Assembly (NCBI GenBank): GCA_054601695.1
Contig: BAAHQB010000016.1
Span: 930,001-994,000 of the forward strand
DNA: 64,000 bases
Direction of reading: 5' to 3'
Origin: Amorphochlora amoebiformis
Lineage: Eukaryota > Cercozoa > Chlorarachniophyceae
Below, piece by piece: positions 25,768-46,284 of this stretch (the stretch's first letter is position 1; each line of letters begins with the position of its first letter). The position numbers and the translations under genes are program-made. Below the pieces are notes generated by a model. That model was not told where the DNA came from, ran no database searches, and saw nothing but the letters and a program-made list of their open reading frames with translations.

Positions 25768-26052
25768 TTATATATATATATATATATGTATATATAAATA
25801 TAAATATATATATATAAAATATATAATATGTAAGTATATTATGTGTATACATTTTTTATATATGTATATGTATCTTCATGCATTATACATCACAATATGT
25901 GCATCACGTTTACATATGTGCTTCTCACATAATGTAATACAAATTCTTCATTTACATCGCAGCTCCAAATCCTGAGTGCAGGACTAACACAACTGCTCGG
26001 ACGGGCAAATCAGATAGCTGAGTCTTCAAGATTACCCAGGCCGGGAAGATGA
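19477..26052 (+). CDS. NFKBIL1 (IkappaB-like 1) family protein, 11 exons
   Basis: Exons: 19477-19545, 19879-19897, 20520-20586, 21173-21230, 21700-21749, 22491-22533, 22750-22805, 23536-23572, 24307-24366, 25105-25158, 25963-26052; total 603 nt, in phase throughout (200 aa). The start is [18 protein letters not shown]. The conserved C-terminal part reads [20 protein letters not shown], then [27 protein letters not shown] and [25 protein letters not shown] and the J-like WHPDKF helix are, from memory, typical of NFKBIL1-type proteins, linked in animals to nuclear mRNA processing. No ankyrin repeats are seen, unlike human NFKBIL1. Exon 2 is only 19 nt. At 22750 the phase-consistent donor is AT|gtcagt (22805), although TCA|gtgagt four bases on looks stronger. 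A GA-rich tract at 22097-22372 was excluded because skipping it keeps phase. Confidence 0.78.
20200..20338. repeat. (TATATG)n array
   Basis: About twenty nearly perfect tandem GTATAT/TATATG hexamers between NFKBIL1-like exons 2 and 3, grading into TATACGCATATG and GTGTATGTATG variants. Confidence 0.9.
20793..20820 (+). pseudogene. Decayed copy of the 5' edge of NFKBIL1-like exon 4
   Basis: TATCATGCATATAGGATACG plus GGGAGCT matches the acceptor and first bases of exon 4 (TATCATGCTTATAGGATGAT plus ATGGGGAGCT at 21160-21190), then breaks into TA repeat. It lies about 370 bp upstream in the same intron. It is best read as a truncated local duplication; used as an exon it would have no donor. Confidence 0.7.
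22089..22380 (+). repeat. GA-rich tract behind a strong acceptor-like site
   Basis: CACCCCACAG at 22088 is followed by about 280 bp of AGAGGAAGAG-type sequence, open in a Lys/Arg/Glu frame to a TGA. NFKBIL1 relatives do have charged coiled regions, so inclusion is possible, but the only GT available breaks phase with exon 22491. It is treated as intronic repeat. Confidence 0.6.
24640..25020. mobile_element. Unique intronic island, SINE-like
   Basis: About 380 bp of non-microsatellite DNA in the NFKBIL1-like intron 9, flanked by TA. It carries GAGGCGTCACCCTG, like the GTCAC core of the other islands, and no open frame. The tRNA-like head is not evident here. Confidence 0.35.
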
Positions 26053-26345
26053 CTCCGAGCCGTCGGATTTAGCCCGGTAGCATCTTTAAAGTGCAGTCTA
26101 GGCACTACTAAGTGGCAATTGCTCGCTGCTCAGAGAAAATTCTGAAAACTGCAAACTGCTGTACTAGTACATGTATACGTCGGGACATTCAATATAAAAT
26201 GATTATCAGAAACGAGATACACATATGTACAGATGCTACGTCTAGTACGTGTAAAAGTCGAACAGGTGATAAACATAGACTAGATAGAATATTTTATACC
26301 AGTCATGCCATGATATACAGTATGAATCTTATATACATGCATATG

Positions 26346-26398
<53 letters not shown>

Positions 26399-27454
26399 TT
26401 ATATCGATATACAATCATCTTATCGTATCATGCAATAAATTCTGTAGTCTTTTTTCACAAAAATAATCAAGTTATTGTAATTTGCGATCGTGATCGATCG
26501 TGGCCTGTGCGACGCAAATAAGTTGTAGTTGGCACGTACTTCGCTCTGGGGACGCCACAATCGAACTAACTGTCACTTTTTTAGAGGAAATTAGGCCACT
26601 GTACGCCATCGTAGCAGACCATCTTGGCTTTCCCCTTTCCATCCCACGATTACCAAAACCTCTTGCCAGAAAGGCAATCAAGCCTCCCCCTCAAATTTTC
26701 CAAGCTCGAAAAAACACACAATGAGCTAAAATGTCGTGATGAAGATCATGGAAGTTCTACGATCCTTATAAGGCCATGGAAGGGAAAGGCGTGTGCATGC
26801 CACCGACGTGGGTGCTCCCATCGTTCAGATATCGATGAATGGATATCCTCGATATCAGATTACGATATTATATCGTATTACAATAGGTTAGCATATATGT
26901 TATCCTGCACGTGTCTTTGAAAACGACACGTGTAAAGGAGCGTCACCGAAAAACTATTACTTCCGGTGCCCCAAAACCCAACGAGACTGAAACAATGGCG
27001 AAAGGTTGTCCTAATTGTCCTAATTGGGCTAGAATGGTTTCTGAGCGGGGTGAAGTCCACGTAGTTGCTAGAGACTGTCCAGTTAGTGGGTTTTTTTTAT
27101 GTTTTTTGGGACAGGGAATTGGGAAATACGGGAAATGGGGATTTGGAGCCAACTGACGATGAATCTTTCCTTCTTGGCTTTTCTTGACTTAGAATCTTCT
27201 TGGGGTCGCTGGTTTCACCTGACACTTGCAGAAACGTTGATCTTGGTAGTGATTCGAAGTAAGCCTCTGTTTTCCACTTGAGTGAAAGGGAAGGCTACGA
27301 AATGAATTGATGGTCTTGATTCTTTTTCCCGTCTCTTGTTCTCTTACTGTGATGTATATGATACGCAAAGTCCATGATTCTCTTCGCGGCGTATAAATCA
27401 TACCGTTCCCTAAAGAAGAACACCAACAAGGGTGTCTGGTAATACACATGTTAG
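26053..27454. other. Unassigned unique region with candidate exons
   Basis: After the NFKBIL1-like stop comes 1.4 kb of mixed DNA. Two plus-strand open stretches look coding. 26585-26724 follows acceptor TTTTTTAG and reads EEIRPLYAIVADHLGFPLSI to a TGA. From ATG 26995 a frame reads MAKGCPNCPNWARMVSERGE, and a later piece after TTGACTTAG (27193) reads SSWGRWFHL. The GCPNC plus SSWGRW order recalls the zinc-binding transcription elongation factor Spt4, but its first CxxC pair and C-terminal half are not found, so this is only a hint. Confidence 0.25.
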
Positions 27455-27458
27455 TTGT

Positions 27459-27495
<37 letters not shown>

Positions 27496-27502
27496 CGGAT
27501 TA

Positions 27503-27553
<51 letters not shown>

Positions 27554-27615
27554 GCCTATAATATATATACATATATATTATATATGTGTATATATGTATA
27601 TATATACTATGTATG

Positions 27616-27662
<47 letters not shown>

Positions 27663-27915
27663 ATATTGACAATATATATATATACATATATATGAGTGTA
27701 TAAATTATTATAAAATAAATATATGTTTATAAATATATATATATATATATATAATAAATATATATATATATATATAATACATATATATATATATAAACAT
27801 ATTTAGACATACATATATATATATATATATACACGCACATATATTTATATATATATATATATACTCATATAAAAATACATATATATATATATAAATATAT
27901 ATATATATATTATAG
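27455..27915. repeat. TA microsatellite block
   Basis: (TA)n with TATG, TTTA and ATAAATA interruptions. No exon. It lies just 3' of the minus-strand terminal exon ending at 27921. Confidence 0.9.
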
Positions 27916-27920
27916 GAGGA

Positions 27921-30829
<2,909 letters not shown>

Positions 30830-30884
30830 CTGAAAAGAAGTACGCAGAGTTCAAGAAGAAAAGTACTCAGACTAGTTCTTAGTT

Positions 30885-31555
30885 AGAATGAGAACCGTTG
30901 AATTAATTCACTCTTACGCCGTATGATAAAGTGATAAATTTTAGGAATCACTGTTTATAGTAGGTGTCCAACTTACCTATCAATCCTGACTCAGTCTAAC
31001 CACCTTTGAAATCTAGAAATATCTAGAATATAAACTACTACTAGTACTAGTACATAGATTAATTAATGCCCATGAAATACTAGAACTAGTAGAAATAGGC
31101 AGAGCAAGCGCTAGCCTTGATCATTATCTAGATTATCTAGATTATGATTCAAGATTTTTCTAGTTTCTATCGATTTTATCTATTTTACATGATCAAAGTT
31201 AGATTTTCCCGGGATGTCCATCCCAAATCTATAGAATCTTAACCAAGACGTTACCTACTTGAACATTTGCGGTGCTGTTTTACTACTACTAATTGTAAAG
31301 CCTTAGGTCGTATTTAAATAAACTAGTTAAACATGCGAAGTTAACTGTGATCATCATGATGTCACACTCTTAGCCACTAGACCTATGAATCTAAATTGAT
31401 ACCCGCAGACATATCGATATCGACTCAATGATCAATTTTTAAGCTAATTCATCGCCTCGAGCTCGGGTGTTGCAAATACAAGAAAAGTATTGTTGCTCCT
31501 GTCAGCAGGCTAACACCCTGTGTTATTCACAATGTGTGAATACATATACAAACTC
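30885..31555. other. Unique intergenic or intronic segment with tRNA-like patch
   Basis: No exon found on either strand. On the minus strand near 31385 it reads TAGGTCTAGTGGCTAAGAG, then TGTGACATCATGATGATCAC, a box A-like start followed by a GTGACATCA core similar to the other SINE-like islands. CTAGTACTAGTAC and TCTAGATTATCTAGATTATG are small palindromic repeats. Confidence 0.4.
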
Positions 31556-31762
31556 ATATATATATATATATAATATTGTGGCAGTAATATTATATATATA
31601 TATATATAGATAGATAAGTTATAAATATATATATACATTTTCATTATTTACATTGTATATTATGTGCATATGTTCAAAATATATATGATGTAAATACGGT
31701 AAACGAAGATAAAATTTCGTATATGTGTACGTCAATGATAATATATATATACATGTACATAC

Positions 31763-31813
<51 letters not shown>

Positions 31814-31841
31814 TATATTATATACACATATATACATATGT

Positions 31842-31878
<37 letters not shown>

Positions 31879-31904
31879 AATATTGCATGCGTACATGTAT
31901 AAAA

Positions 31905-32095
31905 ATATATATATTTATTCAAAAACAATATACAAAGATGAATATTCGTAAATATATATGTTAATATATATATATATATATATAATACATACATATATGA
32001 ATATATATATATATATATATTTATTCAAAAACAATATACAAAGATGAATATTCGTAAATATATATGTTAATATATATATATATATATATAATACA
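31905..32095. repeat. Tandem duplication of an 80-bp segment
   Basis: TTTATTCAAAAACAATATAC followed by AAAGATGAATATTCG and AAATATATATGTTAATATAT occurs at 31914 and again at 32020, exact over about 75 bp. Confidence 0.9.
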
Positions 32096-32135
32096 TATGC
32101 ACACATAAATATATATGCGCATATACATATGTATA

Positions 32136-32179
<44 letters not shown>

Positions 32180-32331
32180 TTATACGTATGCATACATGCA
32201 TGAGTAGTATGAACATACAATAGAAACTTACGTACATTTATAAATAATGTGTAGATATATATTCATCTATACTAGATATATATTTATAATGGTATATACA
32301 GATATCACGTAATGAGAATGCGGGTGCGTAC

Positions 32332-32388
32332 AACCGAAAACATCTTGAATGCCGAAATGATTTGTTCCCACTTCTGTTCCGCCCGGAC
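32332..32388 (-). other. Possible internal exon, unassigned
   Basis: On the minus strand, acceptor TTCGTGATAG (exon base 32388) and donor gtacgc (after 32332) bound exactly 19 codons reading VRAEQKWEQIISAFKMFSV, a helical, coding-like stretch. It may belong upstream of the 27921-30829 gene, but the phase does not match the next known exon. Confidence 0.3.
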
Positions 32389-32802
32389 CTATCACGAACA
32401 TACATATATCTATATACATATATAATTGAGAACATGTACATGTAATGTATATTACATATGTATTTATACTTATATATATATATATTATATATTATATATT
32501 ATATATATATATGTATGTAATATACACATATACATGTTTGATACTATATATATTATATATATATATATATATGTATATATATACATACATATATATATAT
32601 ATAGAAATATACATATATATATATATATATATATATGCAAATGATAGCATACACGTATATAACGTAAAAATATAGATTCGGGTATAATTCTGTCGATTTT
32701 GATACGTAAATAGATATGTATGGATTTTTATACACATATAGATATGCATATATATATATATATCCATTATGTTATGTATGTACATATATTATATTTTTAT
32801 AT

Positions 32803-32868
<66 letters not shown>

Positions 32869-33063
32869 ACGTATAATCTAAATATTGGATATGAATCGAG
32901 GGATTTTCATAGAGATGAAAGGAGAGGGGTCGAGAACAGTATGTGGATATAGTGGGATAGAAATGGTATATGTAATAATATATCCATACATACAGATACA
33001 AATGTATATAGAAGTAATATATACACATATATATATATATATAAATATTACATATATGTATTC

Positions 33064-33098
<35 letters not shown>

Positions 33099-33129
33099 AA
33101 TTTTCATTTGTATATGAGTATACGTAAAG

Positions 33130-33176
<47 letters not shown>

Positions 33177-33308
33177 ATATAGATATGTATACATATTTAC
33201 ATATATTATATATTATATATATATATATATATATTTATGTCTATATTTACATACATATAAAAACACGCACGCATGTATATATATAATATATATGTGTATG
33301 TGTATGTG

Positions 33309-33347
<39 letters not shown>

Positions 33348-33459
33348 ATATATGTTAATAGAAAGAGGAGAGAAAAGGTGGAAATACGGAGAGACAGAGA
33401 AAGATAGAGAGGCACATATATATATATATTTATTATATATATATATGTATGTATATATA

Positions 33460-33491
<32 letters not shown>

Positions 33492-33544
33492 GTATACAGA
33501 GGGGAGTAGAGGCAATGGGAGAGTCATATATAACACATGATGTA

Positions 33545-33998
33545 TGTATATTGTTAGCGCAACGAGATCGTGCATCACGGCAGTCCATAATTTTTTTTTT
33601 TTGACATCCATTTAGTCCGTTTGGATTATGCCACTTGGATTTGGATAAACCGGCTACGGACCAGCGGATACGTATGTGCTCACGTGATATTGTAGAACTA
33701 CGCCAACTTCTGTACACTCTCGAATCTTCGAGTGGGTTCCAGAGCGTGGCACAGGGTGACGTCACACCTAGCAGCAAATAGTTTAAACTCCGCAACTACT
33801 AGGTAGTACAAATTAGTACGGGGCGAGCGAACTCCAGCATTTTCCGGGATCTCCTGAATTTCCGGGATCTCCAGCAATTTCCATGATCTCCAAGAAATCC
33901 AGGATCACCAGCACTTTCCGGGATCTCCGAGATCTCCAGCGATCTCCAGCATGGCTATGACTGTATTTTAAAACTCTATCGATACCTAACCATTAAGC

Positions 33999-34005
<7 letters not shown>
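33545..34005. mobile_element. SINE-like mosaic element with GGAGATC-type units
   Basis: From TTAGCGCAACGAGATCG at 33554 it has a T12 run, GTCCGTTTGGATTATG, GAATCTTCGAGTGGGTTCC, the palindrome TGACGTCA (33757-33764), then seven or more CCGGGATCTCCAGCA-type units. It ends on the minus strand with TAGCTTAATGGTTAGGTATC (box A-like). The same order of modules occurs at 39757-40175. No coding capacity. Confidence 0.6.
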
Positions 34006-34032
<27 letters not shown>

Positions 34033-34439
34033 CCCTGCGATGATGGACGAGTGCAACTTCGTCGATCTCATACCTATTAAATATAGAATACATATATTTC
34101 ACTTTTTCAAGTTATATATACATACATATATACATATATACGTATGTTTATATGAATATGTACATAATATTTACATGATATCTTTAACATACTATATTAA
34201 TAATTTTTCATTAAATGTTATTTGGATTTATATACACATAAACATGAATTGCATTCACATACACGTAATGTACATACTTGTATACTTTTATAATACATAT
34301 CATATTTATACATATATATATATATATATAAATATATATGTATACTATATATATATATATATATATATATGTATACATACATATATATAGGTATATATTG
34401 AAGCATTGAACACATATTAACGGTTTCTCATCAATACCT

Positions 34440-34740
34440 CCGACAAGCCTAAACCAAATTCTAAACCCATCTGTATCCTAACCCTAAGCAAACCCTATAA
34501 AACAGGCAATACTACTTATATTCACCGTAGAACCCTAATCAAGCGCTAATGTAACCCCAATCCACCTAAGTCTAATTGTAGGGCGAGGCCTAACCCTAAT
34601 CCTTAAGGAGGGTTAGGATGAGGGTTACTTTAAGGGTTAGGGTTAGGGTGAGGGTTAAACTCAAGTTATAACAGTAACCGTAACCCTAGCCCTAGCTCTC
34701 GCTGTAGCCTAACCCTAATCCTAACCCTAGCTCATCTCGC
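34440..34740. repeat. Interstitial telomere-like block, both orientations
   Basis: Degenerate CCCTAA units (34450-34605) switch at CTAATCCTTAAGGAGGGTTA (about 34598-34617) to TTAGGG units (34611-34665) and back to CCCTAA (34675-34735). No exon found. Confidence 0.8.
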
Positions 34741-34782
34741 ATCCGAGCTTCCAGGAGATCCAGGTTTTTTAAAAGCGCCTTG

Positions 34783-34825
<43 letters not shown>

Positions 34826-34834
34826 TTTGCACTA

Positions 34835-34882
<48 letters not shown>

Positions 34883-35022
34883 AAAATATATCTACATATA
34901 TATGTATATGCCAAATATATATGTACGGAAACATATGTGTATATGTATGTATATTCTATACATTAAATAACATAAATGTATATTGTATTATTCAATATAT
35001 TATATACTATCTATACATGTAT

Positions 35023-35055
<33 letters not shown>

Positions 35056-35077
35056 AATATATTATATACATACATGT

Positions 35078-35118
<41 letters not shown>

Positions 35119-35282
35119 ATATACATATAAATATACATGTTATATGTATTGTGTTTTATACATACGTACATCAATATATATATATATATACATTGTTATA
35201 TATATATATATAATATATATATACATACATATAGGATATAGGTACATAAATACAAGGAACATATAATAATAAGTTATACATG

Positions 35283-35333
<51 letters not shown>

Positions 35334-35389
35334 CAAACTAATTATATTATGCATATGTGCATATATACACTTATACACACTCACACACC

Positions 35390-35595
35390 TTTGTCGCGTG
35401 AGCGTTAGTGAAAGTCTTTCCTGTTAATTTCTCGCTAACTTGGCTATCACCTGTTAGACCTGGGTTAGGTTGGGGTTGTGATTAGGAAAACACCTTGATT
35501 TGGGATTACGGTTAGGTGGGGTTTGCGTCGATAGTAGGGGTTAGAATTGGAGTTTGGATTAGAATTAGGGTTATGGGTTTGCGTTAGAATGAGGA
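35390..35595. repeat. TTAGGG-like block
   Basis: G-rich degenerate units (GGGTTAGGTTGGGG, ATTAGGGTTATGGG, GGATTAGGGTTTG) abut the stop codon of the minus-strand 134-aa gene; the stop TAA itself lies in a unit. It probably includes that gene's 3' UTR. Confidence 0.75.
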
Positions 35596-40526
<4,931 letters not shown>

Positions 40527-40574
40527 CAGATAGTGCCATACCCCTCCCCTAGTCCAAGTGTTTGCAATTTTTCT

Positions 40575-40610
<36 letters not shown>

Positions 40611-41167
40611 TATATTGATATAATATATTGTACATAAATGTACATGTGTATATGTGTATATTCATACATATATATATATATATATGTATATACATATAAT
40701 ATATATATATATATATATATGAATGTAGATATGTATGTACATATAATATATTTACATATACACATATACATATATACATACATATGTGTATATATGTACA
40801 TTTTTATATGTATATTTATTTATCGCTTATTACATATGTATATTAAGTGTGTATATTAATGTGTCTTATTATTGACAAATACGTACTATAAACGTTAGGT
40901 TTATGAGTAATAATGTACATAATACATGTACATATCATATATGTATATATATATATATATGAATATATGCATATACGTTCTAAATGTAGAAGTTAGCAAG
41001 AGTATAATATATTTATATATATATATATACATGATATAAATATTTATATATATATATATATTATATAAATATATACACATATATATATTAATATGGATAT
41101 TACATAATATATATATTATATATATATATAAATAAATATATATATATATATATTTATATTTTATACC

Positions 41168-41205
<38 letters not shown>

Positions 41206-41281
41206 GGTGAAGTATAGAGAACAAAAAGGAGAGACAAGAGGAATAGACGGGACAAGCATATATGTACTTTATAAATATATA

Positions 41282-41318
<37 letters not shown>

Positions 41319-41550
41319 TATATATATATATTAAATGTATATACATATATATGTATATATATACATATATATATATATACATTTACACATATGTATATAT
41401 ACATGTATAAATACATATTTACGTATGAGTACTTTCATGTTGATATATACAACATATTTATGTATGTAAATATATGTTAATACATATACATACTAAACAT
41501 ATATATACATACACATACATATACATGTATATATATTATATGTATATTCG

Positions 41551-41586
<36 letters not shown>

Positions 41587-41699
41587 GTATAATATATATA
41601 TATACATATGTATATATATATATATGTATATCGGCGTATATATCCTCACATATCAATCCGAGTGAACATAGCAACAGTGTTTCGATATAAACAAGCATT

Positions 41700-41940
41700 A
41701 TTCGCAGCCATAGGGCCTAATGTTGACGTGAGGGTTACAGTTATGGTTTGCAATTAATATTCCTATTTTTTGCAGTGAAGGGTTAGTGTTCGGTTTACCT
41801 TTTTAACGATAGGTGGGAATAAGGGTAGCGTTTTCGTTAGGGTTGAGTTATTAGAGTTAGCGGGAGTTAGAATCGTTTTTTGACGTAGATTAAGGATTAG
41901 GACTGGGGTAGGGTTAAATTTACCGGGCCTTGTCTCTCCG
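41700..41940. repeat. TTAGGG-like degenerate block
   Basis: GTGAGGGTTACAG, GAAGGGTTAGTG, CGTTAGGGTTGAG and GGGGTAGGGTTAAAT units in otherwise unique DNA. No exon supported, although ATTTTTTGCAG at 41766-41776 is a good acceptor-like site. Confidence 0.65.
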
Positions 41941-42092
41941 GTGCGGACGTTGTAACTGTTTGAAATAAAAAACCATATATATATGTATGGGTATGTAAAT
42001 ATGTATATGTATGCATATTTATTTATTTATTACGTATCTGTATGTACATATATATATATATATGTATTGTATATTAAAAGAGGATATTCAAG

Positions 42093-42214
42093 CGGATGAG
42101 CGGGCAAGACCCGGTTGATTGTAGATACATATACGTACCTCTTAACAGCTCCAGTCAACGGGTCTATCCGCAGTTCCTTCATAGATCATCAGGTTAAATT
42201 GGATATATATTCGT

Positions 42215-42258
<44 letters not shown>

Positions 42259-42650
42259 TATACAGATGTATATGCAATTCCATATCTACGAAATTTGTAT
42301 ATAAACATATCCCACATGGTTCCCATAAACCCTTTTTTCCTGTCTCCAGTATCAATGTCCTCCTCTTCCTCCTACTAATTCGCGTTAACCCCTGCCTCTA
42401 CCCAACCCCCTAACCCTAACACTTTACCCAGTACAAGTCGTTCGTGCTCGAAGAGCATATCTACAAGGGTTAGTATGTATAACGTAAGACTCTAGTAAAA
42501 ACTCTGCGCCTTTGGATACAGACACAGAGACGGATATATATGTGCAAAAAATATCGTGTATAGTATATATATATATATATATGTTTATATATATATATTA
42601 TATGTATTTATACATACATATATATTTTATACATATATATATATATGTAT

Positions 42651-42704
<54 letters not shown>

Positions 42705-43179
42705 AGATATATAGGTACATAGATGTATTTGTACATATATATTTACATGTATGTATATACAATATATCAATATATATATATATATATATGTAGGGGTTCT
42801 TCGATAAAATTCAAGAAAAACGTAAAGATAGAGCTCGAGTTTCGGTTAGGATTAGGTTTTCATACGCACGTAAAAATATATGGCAGAGGCGAGTAGGACA
42901 CCCCCAAGGATAAGATACGGACGGAGAGGTGTTGAGTTCGCGGTCTTAGGGTTAGAACTACGGTTAGGGTTGGGGTTCTAGGGTGGTAGGAGTTCTAGGG
43001 TTAAGGATTCTATGTTAAGGATTCTAGGGTTTGGTGTTCTAGAGATAGTGGTTCTAGTTAAGACTGGCGGGGTTATTGGACTATCAGTTGTATTTTACTC
43101 CTATTAAGGTGTCGCGCAGCATGTAGTGAATTCCGAGGCCTGGGATGCGGTTATGGTGTTACGATTATGTCAGGATTGA
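42093..43179 (+). CDS. Unrecognised protein, 3' exons
   Basis: Phase-consistent plus-strand exons 42093-42113, 42149-42192, 42432-42468, 42816-42844 and 43120-43179 (TGA). They encode [42 protein letters not shown] and [19 protein letters not shown]. Exon 42432 follows a CCCTAACACTTTACCCAG tract and exon 42816 is followed by GTTAGGATTAGG, so telomere-like DNA flanks both. Upstream exons were not found, so the start is open. The minus strand is also open at 42149-42192, giving [13 protein letters not shown] before a gtacgt donor; I prefer plus because its neighbours join in phase. Family unknown. Confidence 0.45.
42845..43062 (+). repeat. TTAGGG-like intron block
   Basis: Starts right at the donor (TTTCG|gttaggattagg) and continues as CGGTTAGGGTTGGGGTTCTA and TTCTAGGGTT units, a 10-bp GGTTCTAGGG variant repeating several times. 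Confidence 0.7.
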
Positions 43180-43540
43180 AGGGAAGGAGAAGAGGAAGGA
43201 CCGACCCGCTGTAACGCCAATCGGGATCCCCACGGGCAACAAGAGAGCTACATATAAGTCCCCGAGCCAAGATAGTTGAAGGTCTTGACCAAGTACCTAA
43301 TATATACATGTATAAACACATGTAATATGCAAGTGCGCACACATGTAATATACTAATAATATAATATATATTACTATAATATAGAATACTTATATGTATT
43401 TATGTATATAATACAATATATATATATATATATTATACATATACATATATATATATATATACATATATATATATTAAATATAGTCTACTAGACTAGGTTC
43501 CTCCCTACTTGATCTATAATTATAGGCAATCCCGTCTTAC

Positions 43541-43656
43541 AGGCTAAGTCCTTGAAGATAATACAACTAAAATAGTAATGTGCAACATACATATTCGTAT
43601 AGCTAAAAGTATATATATATATGTATTGTTATATATATATATATATATTGCTATAT

Positions 43657-43709
<53 letters not shown>

Positions 43710-44115
43710 ACATATATATATATATATATATATAATATATATAATATATATATATATATATGTATTATATAACATATGTATGTTAATATTCTTCCTACAG
43801 CATGCTGAAGCTCGATCGGCCAGAAGATCTTTATCTGAGAATTTATACACAGATATATACATATATATATATATATTATACATATATATATATATACATA
43901 CATATATATACATATATATTATACATATATATATATATATATATATTATACTTATATGTACATATATATATATATATACATACGTATGTATATGTATTGT
44001 ATGTATATAATATGTGTATATATATATATATATATGTATGTATACATGTGCACATATGTGTACATACATGTACACATAGGTATATATTATTTACATATAT
44101 ATATATATATATATG

Positions 44116-44165
<50 letters not shown>

Positions 44166-44287
44166 TACATTATGTATGTATGTGTATACACACTCTACGG
44201 GTGTATGCAATTTATGAATATATCATGTGTGCATATGTTATGTATACATACATACATATGTGTGCATATGTATATATGCATATATAT

Positions 44288-44329
<42 letters not shown>

Positions 44330-44557
44330 AATATGTATGTATATATATATATATACATATATCATGTACGTATATGTAAGATATTAAATATATCTTTTTA
44401 TGTATCTAATATATATATATATATATATATAAATATGTATATATACACATATTATATATATATATATATATTCAATATATGTATATATATATTATATACA
44501 TATTTATATGTGTACATATACACATACATATATGTATATTCAGTATTTATATATATT

Positions 44558-44605
<48 letters not shown>

Positions 44606-44934
44606 ATATGTTCCAGCATTTTGCATATATATTCATAAATATGTATACACATATGTATATATATATATATATATACATATATATGTGTATATATATATTT
44701 AAAATATGTTGAGGTTACCATGAGTGGCCAGGCCAGAAAACAGGTACAAGCTGAGATGCCTCCTATATATATTATTTATACGATCTCTTGCAATCTCCAG
44801 GATCTACAGCAGATATATGACTATGTTTCTAAACTCTATCAATATCTACTGATCGAGCCATGTTCTCTCATGCTAATTATCAAGTTGCTCTAACAATATA
44901 TATATATATATTACATACATATATATATATATAA

Positions 44935-44967
<33 letters not shown>

Positions 44968-45155
44968 CATATGTACATATATATATATATATATTCATAT
45001 TTACATGTTTTATATATGCACTACATGTTCAACGCTGTATACATGCATACATTCATACATACATGTTTGGTTTTTACATAGATGCCTAATTATAGTACAT
45101 ACACAGACATAATACACACACACATATAACATATACACACACATATATATAATAC

Positions 45156-45203
<48 letters not shown>

Positions 45204-45275
45204 ATATATATATATATATAACAATAGTATACCCACCCACTAATGGGCCTCCTATTGGCAGGCTACCCCCGAATC
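43541..45275 (-). other. Possible minus-strand exons, reading unresolved
   Basis: Three segments have minus-strand splice signals: 45275-45237 (FGGSLPIGGPLV), 43834-43799 and 43566-43541. The last two are open in two frames: [11 protein letters not shown] continuing FVLSSRT to a stop, or [12 protein letters not shown] continuing LYYLQGLSL to a good gtaaga donor. The first version recalls the RCK region of calcium- or sodium-activated potassium channels (ACFxLSSR), but the stop precedes the donor and no pore exon is visible. The plus strand is also open at 45262-45302. Confidence 0.2.
44705..44900 (-). mobile_element. Truncated SINE-like element
   Basis: On the minus strand from about 44895: TTGTTAGAGCAACTTG, ATGGCTCGATCAGTAGATAT (box A-like), then TCCTGGAGATTGCAAGAGAT, matching the GGAGATC units of the elements at 33545 and 39757. 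Only the head and one or two units remain; TA flanks. Confidence 0.5.
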
Positions 45276-45309
45276 CTATTAAAGATTAGCATTTTCACCA
45301 GGTAGGAGT

Positions 45310-45362
45310 TAGAGTTTGGTTAAATAACATTAAGGTTAGGGCTAGGGTTAGGGTTATGAATT
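45310..45362. repeat. Short TTAGGG-like patch
   Basis: GAGTTTGGTTAAATAACATT followed by AAGGTTAGGGCTAGGGTTAG, a compact interstitial telomere-like block in unassigned unique DNA. Confidence 0.7.
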
Positions 45363-45986
45363 ACTTTCCACGTAGGTGTGAAGAATGGGGTATTTGTCCT
45401 TGTCTAGGTTTCCTGACAATATGAACTCTACATGTATATATGTCTGTCTATATTTCTATGTATACTTTTAAATTATGAAAATATATCTATACATAAACAT
45501 ATACGTATATATATATATATATATATTATATTGACGTATACGTATATATATATATATGTTCGTTTGTATTCATATGTAAATATTTACACATCTACTAGAT
45601 ATATATATATATATATATATAATATATATATATATAATATATATATATATACATATATATATGTATATATATATTTATTATATATACATATGTAAATGTA
45701 CATAGGTATACAAACACACACACACATACAATATATATATATATATATTAAATATATATATATATATACAATGTATATATATATATATATATTTAGACAG
45801 GTATACATACATATATATATATATATATATATTTATATTGTATATGTGTGTGTGTATACAATACACAACCTAATATATGTGCATAAATATGTATAACATT
45901 CAAGGTATATGAAAACAAACCAGCCATTGTTTCTAAGCCTAGGACATTCTCCAGTATGCCTGAGAAATTCATTATATGTATACATA

Positions 45987-46047
<61 letters not shown>

Positions 46048-46137
46048 ACATATATATATATACACATATAATATATATATATATATATATAAATATGTAT
46101 ATATATGCATATATATCAGTGGTCTCAAACGCTATAA

Positions 46138-46247
46138 ATGTCGTACCAGACCAGTGAACCAAGCAAACAACAACCATACTTCTACTTAGAAGAGGCTGCA
46201 ACAACATATATGTATATATTGTATTTTTATAAACACACACGCATACA

Positions 46248-46284
<37 letters not shown>

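Noticed and set aside
32890-32943. ATG frame [16 protein letters not shown] with a gtatgt donor
   Set aside because: A plausible first exon by signal, but no following exon can be joined in phase before the SINE-like element, so it is not called.
34440-34740. Chromosome end or telomere fusion point
   Set aside because: The units are degenerate, short, mixed in orientation and surrounded by gene-bearing DNA; the polarity is not that of a fusion.
46120-46200. Minus-strand hydrophobic frame ([18 protein letters not shown]) resembling a channel helix
   Set aside because: No pore or filter exon lies in the right order, and the plus strand has an ATG start whose exons join in phase.
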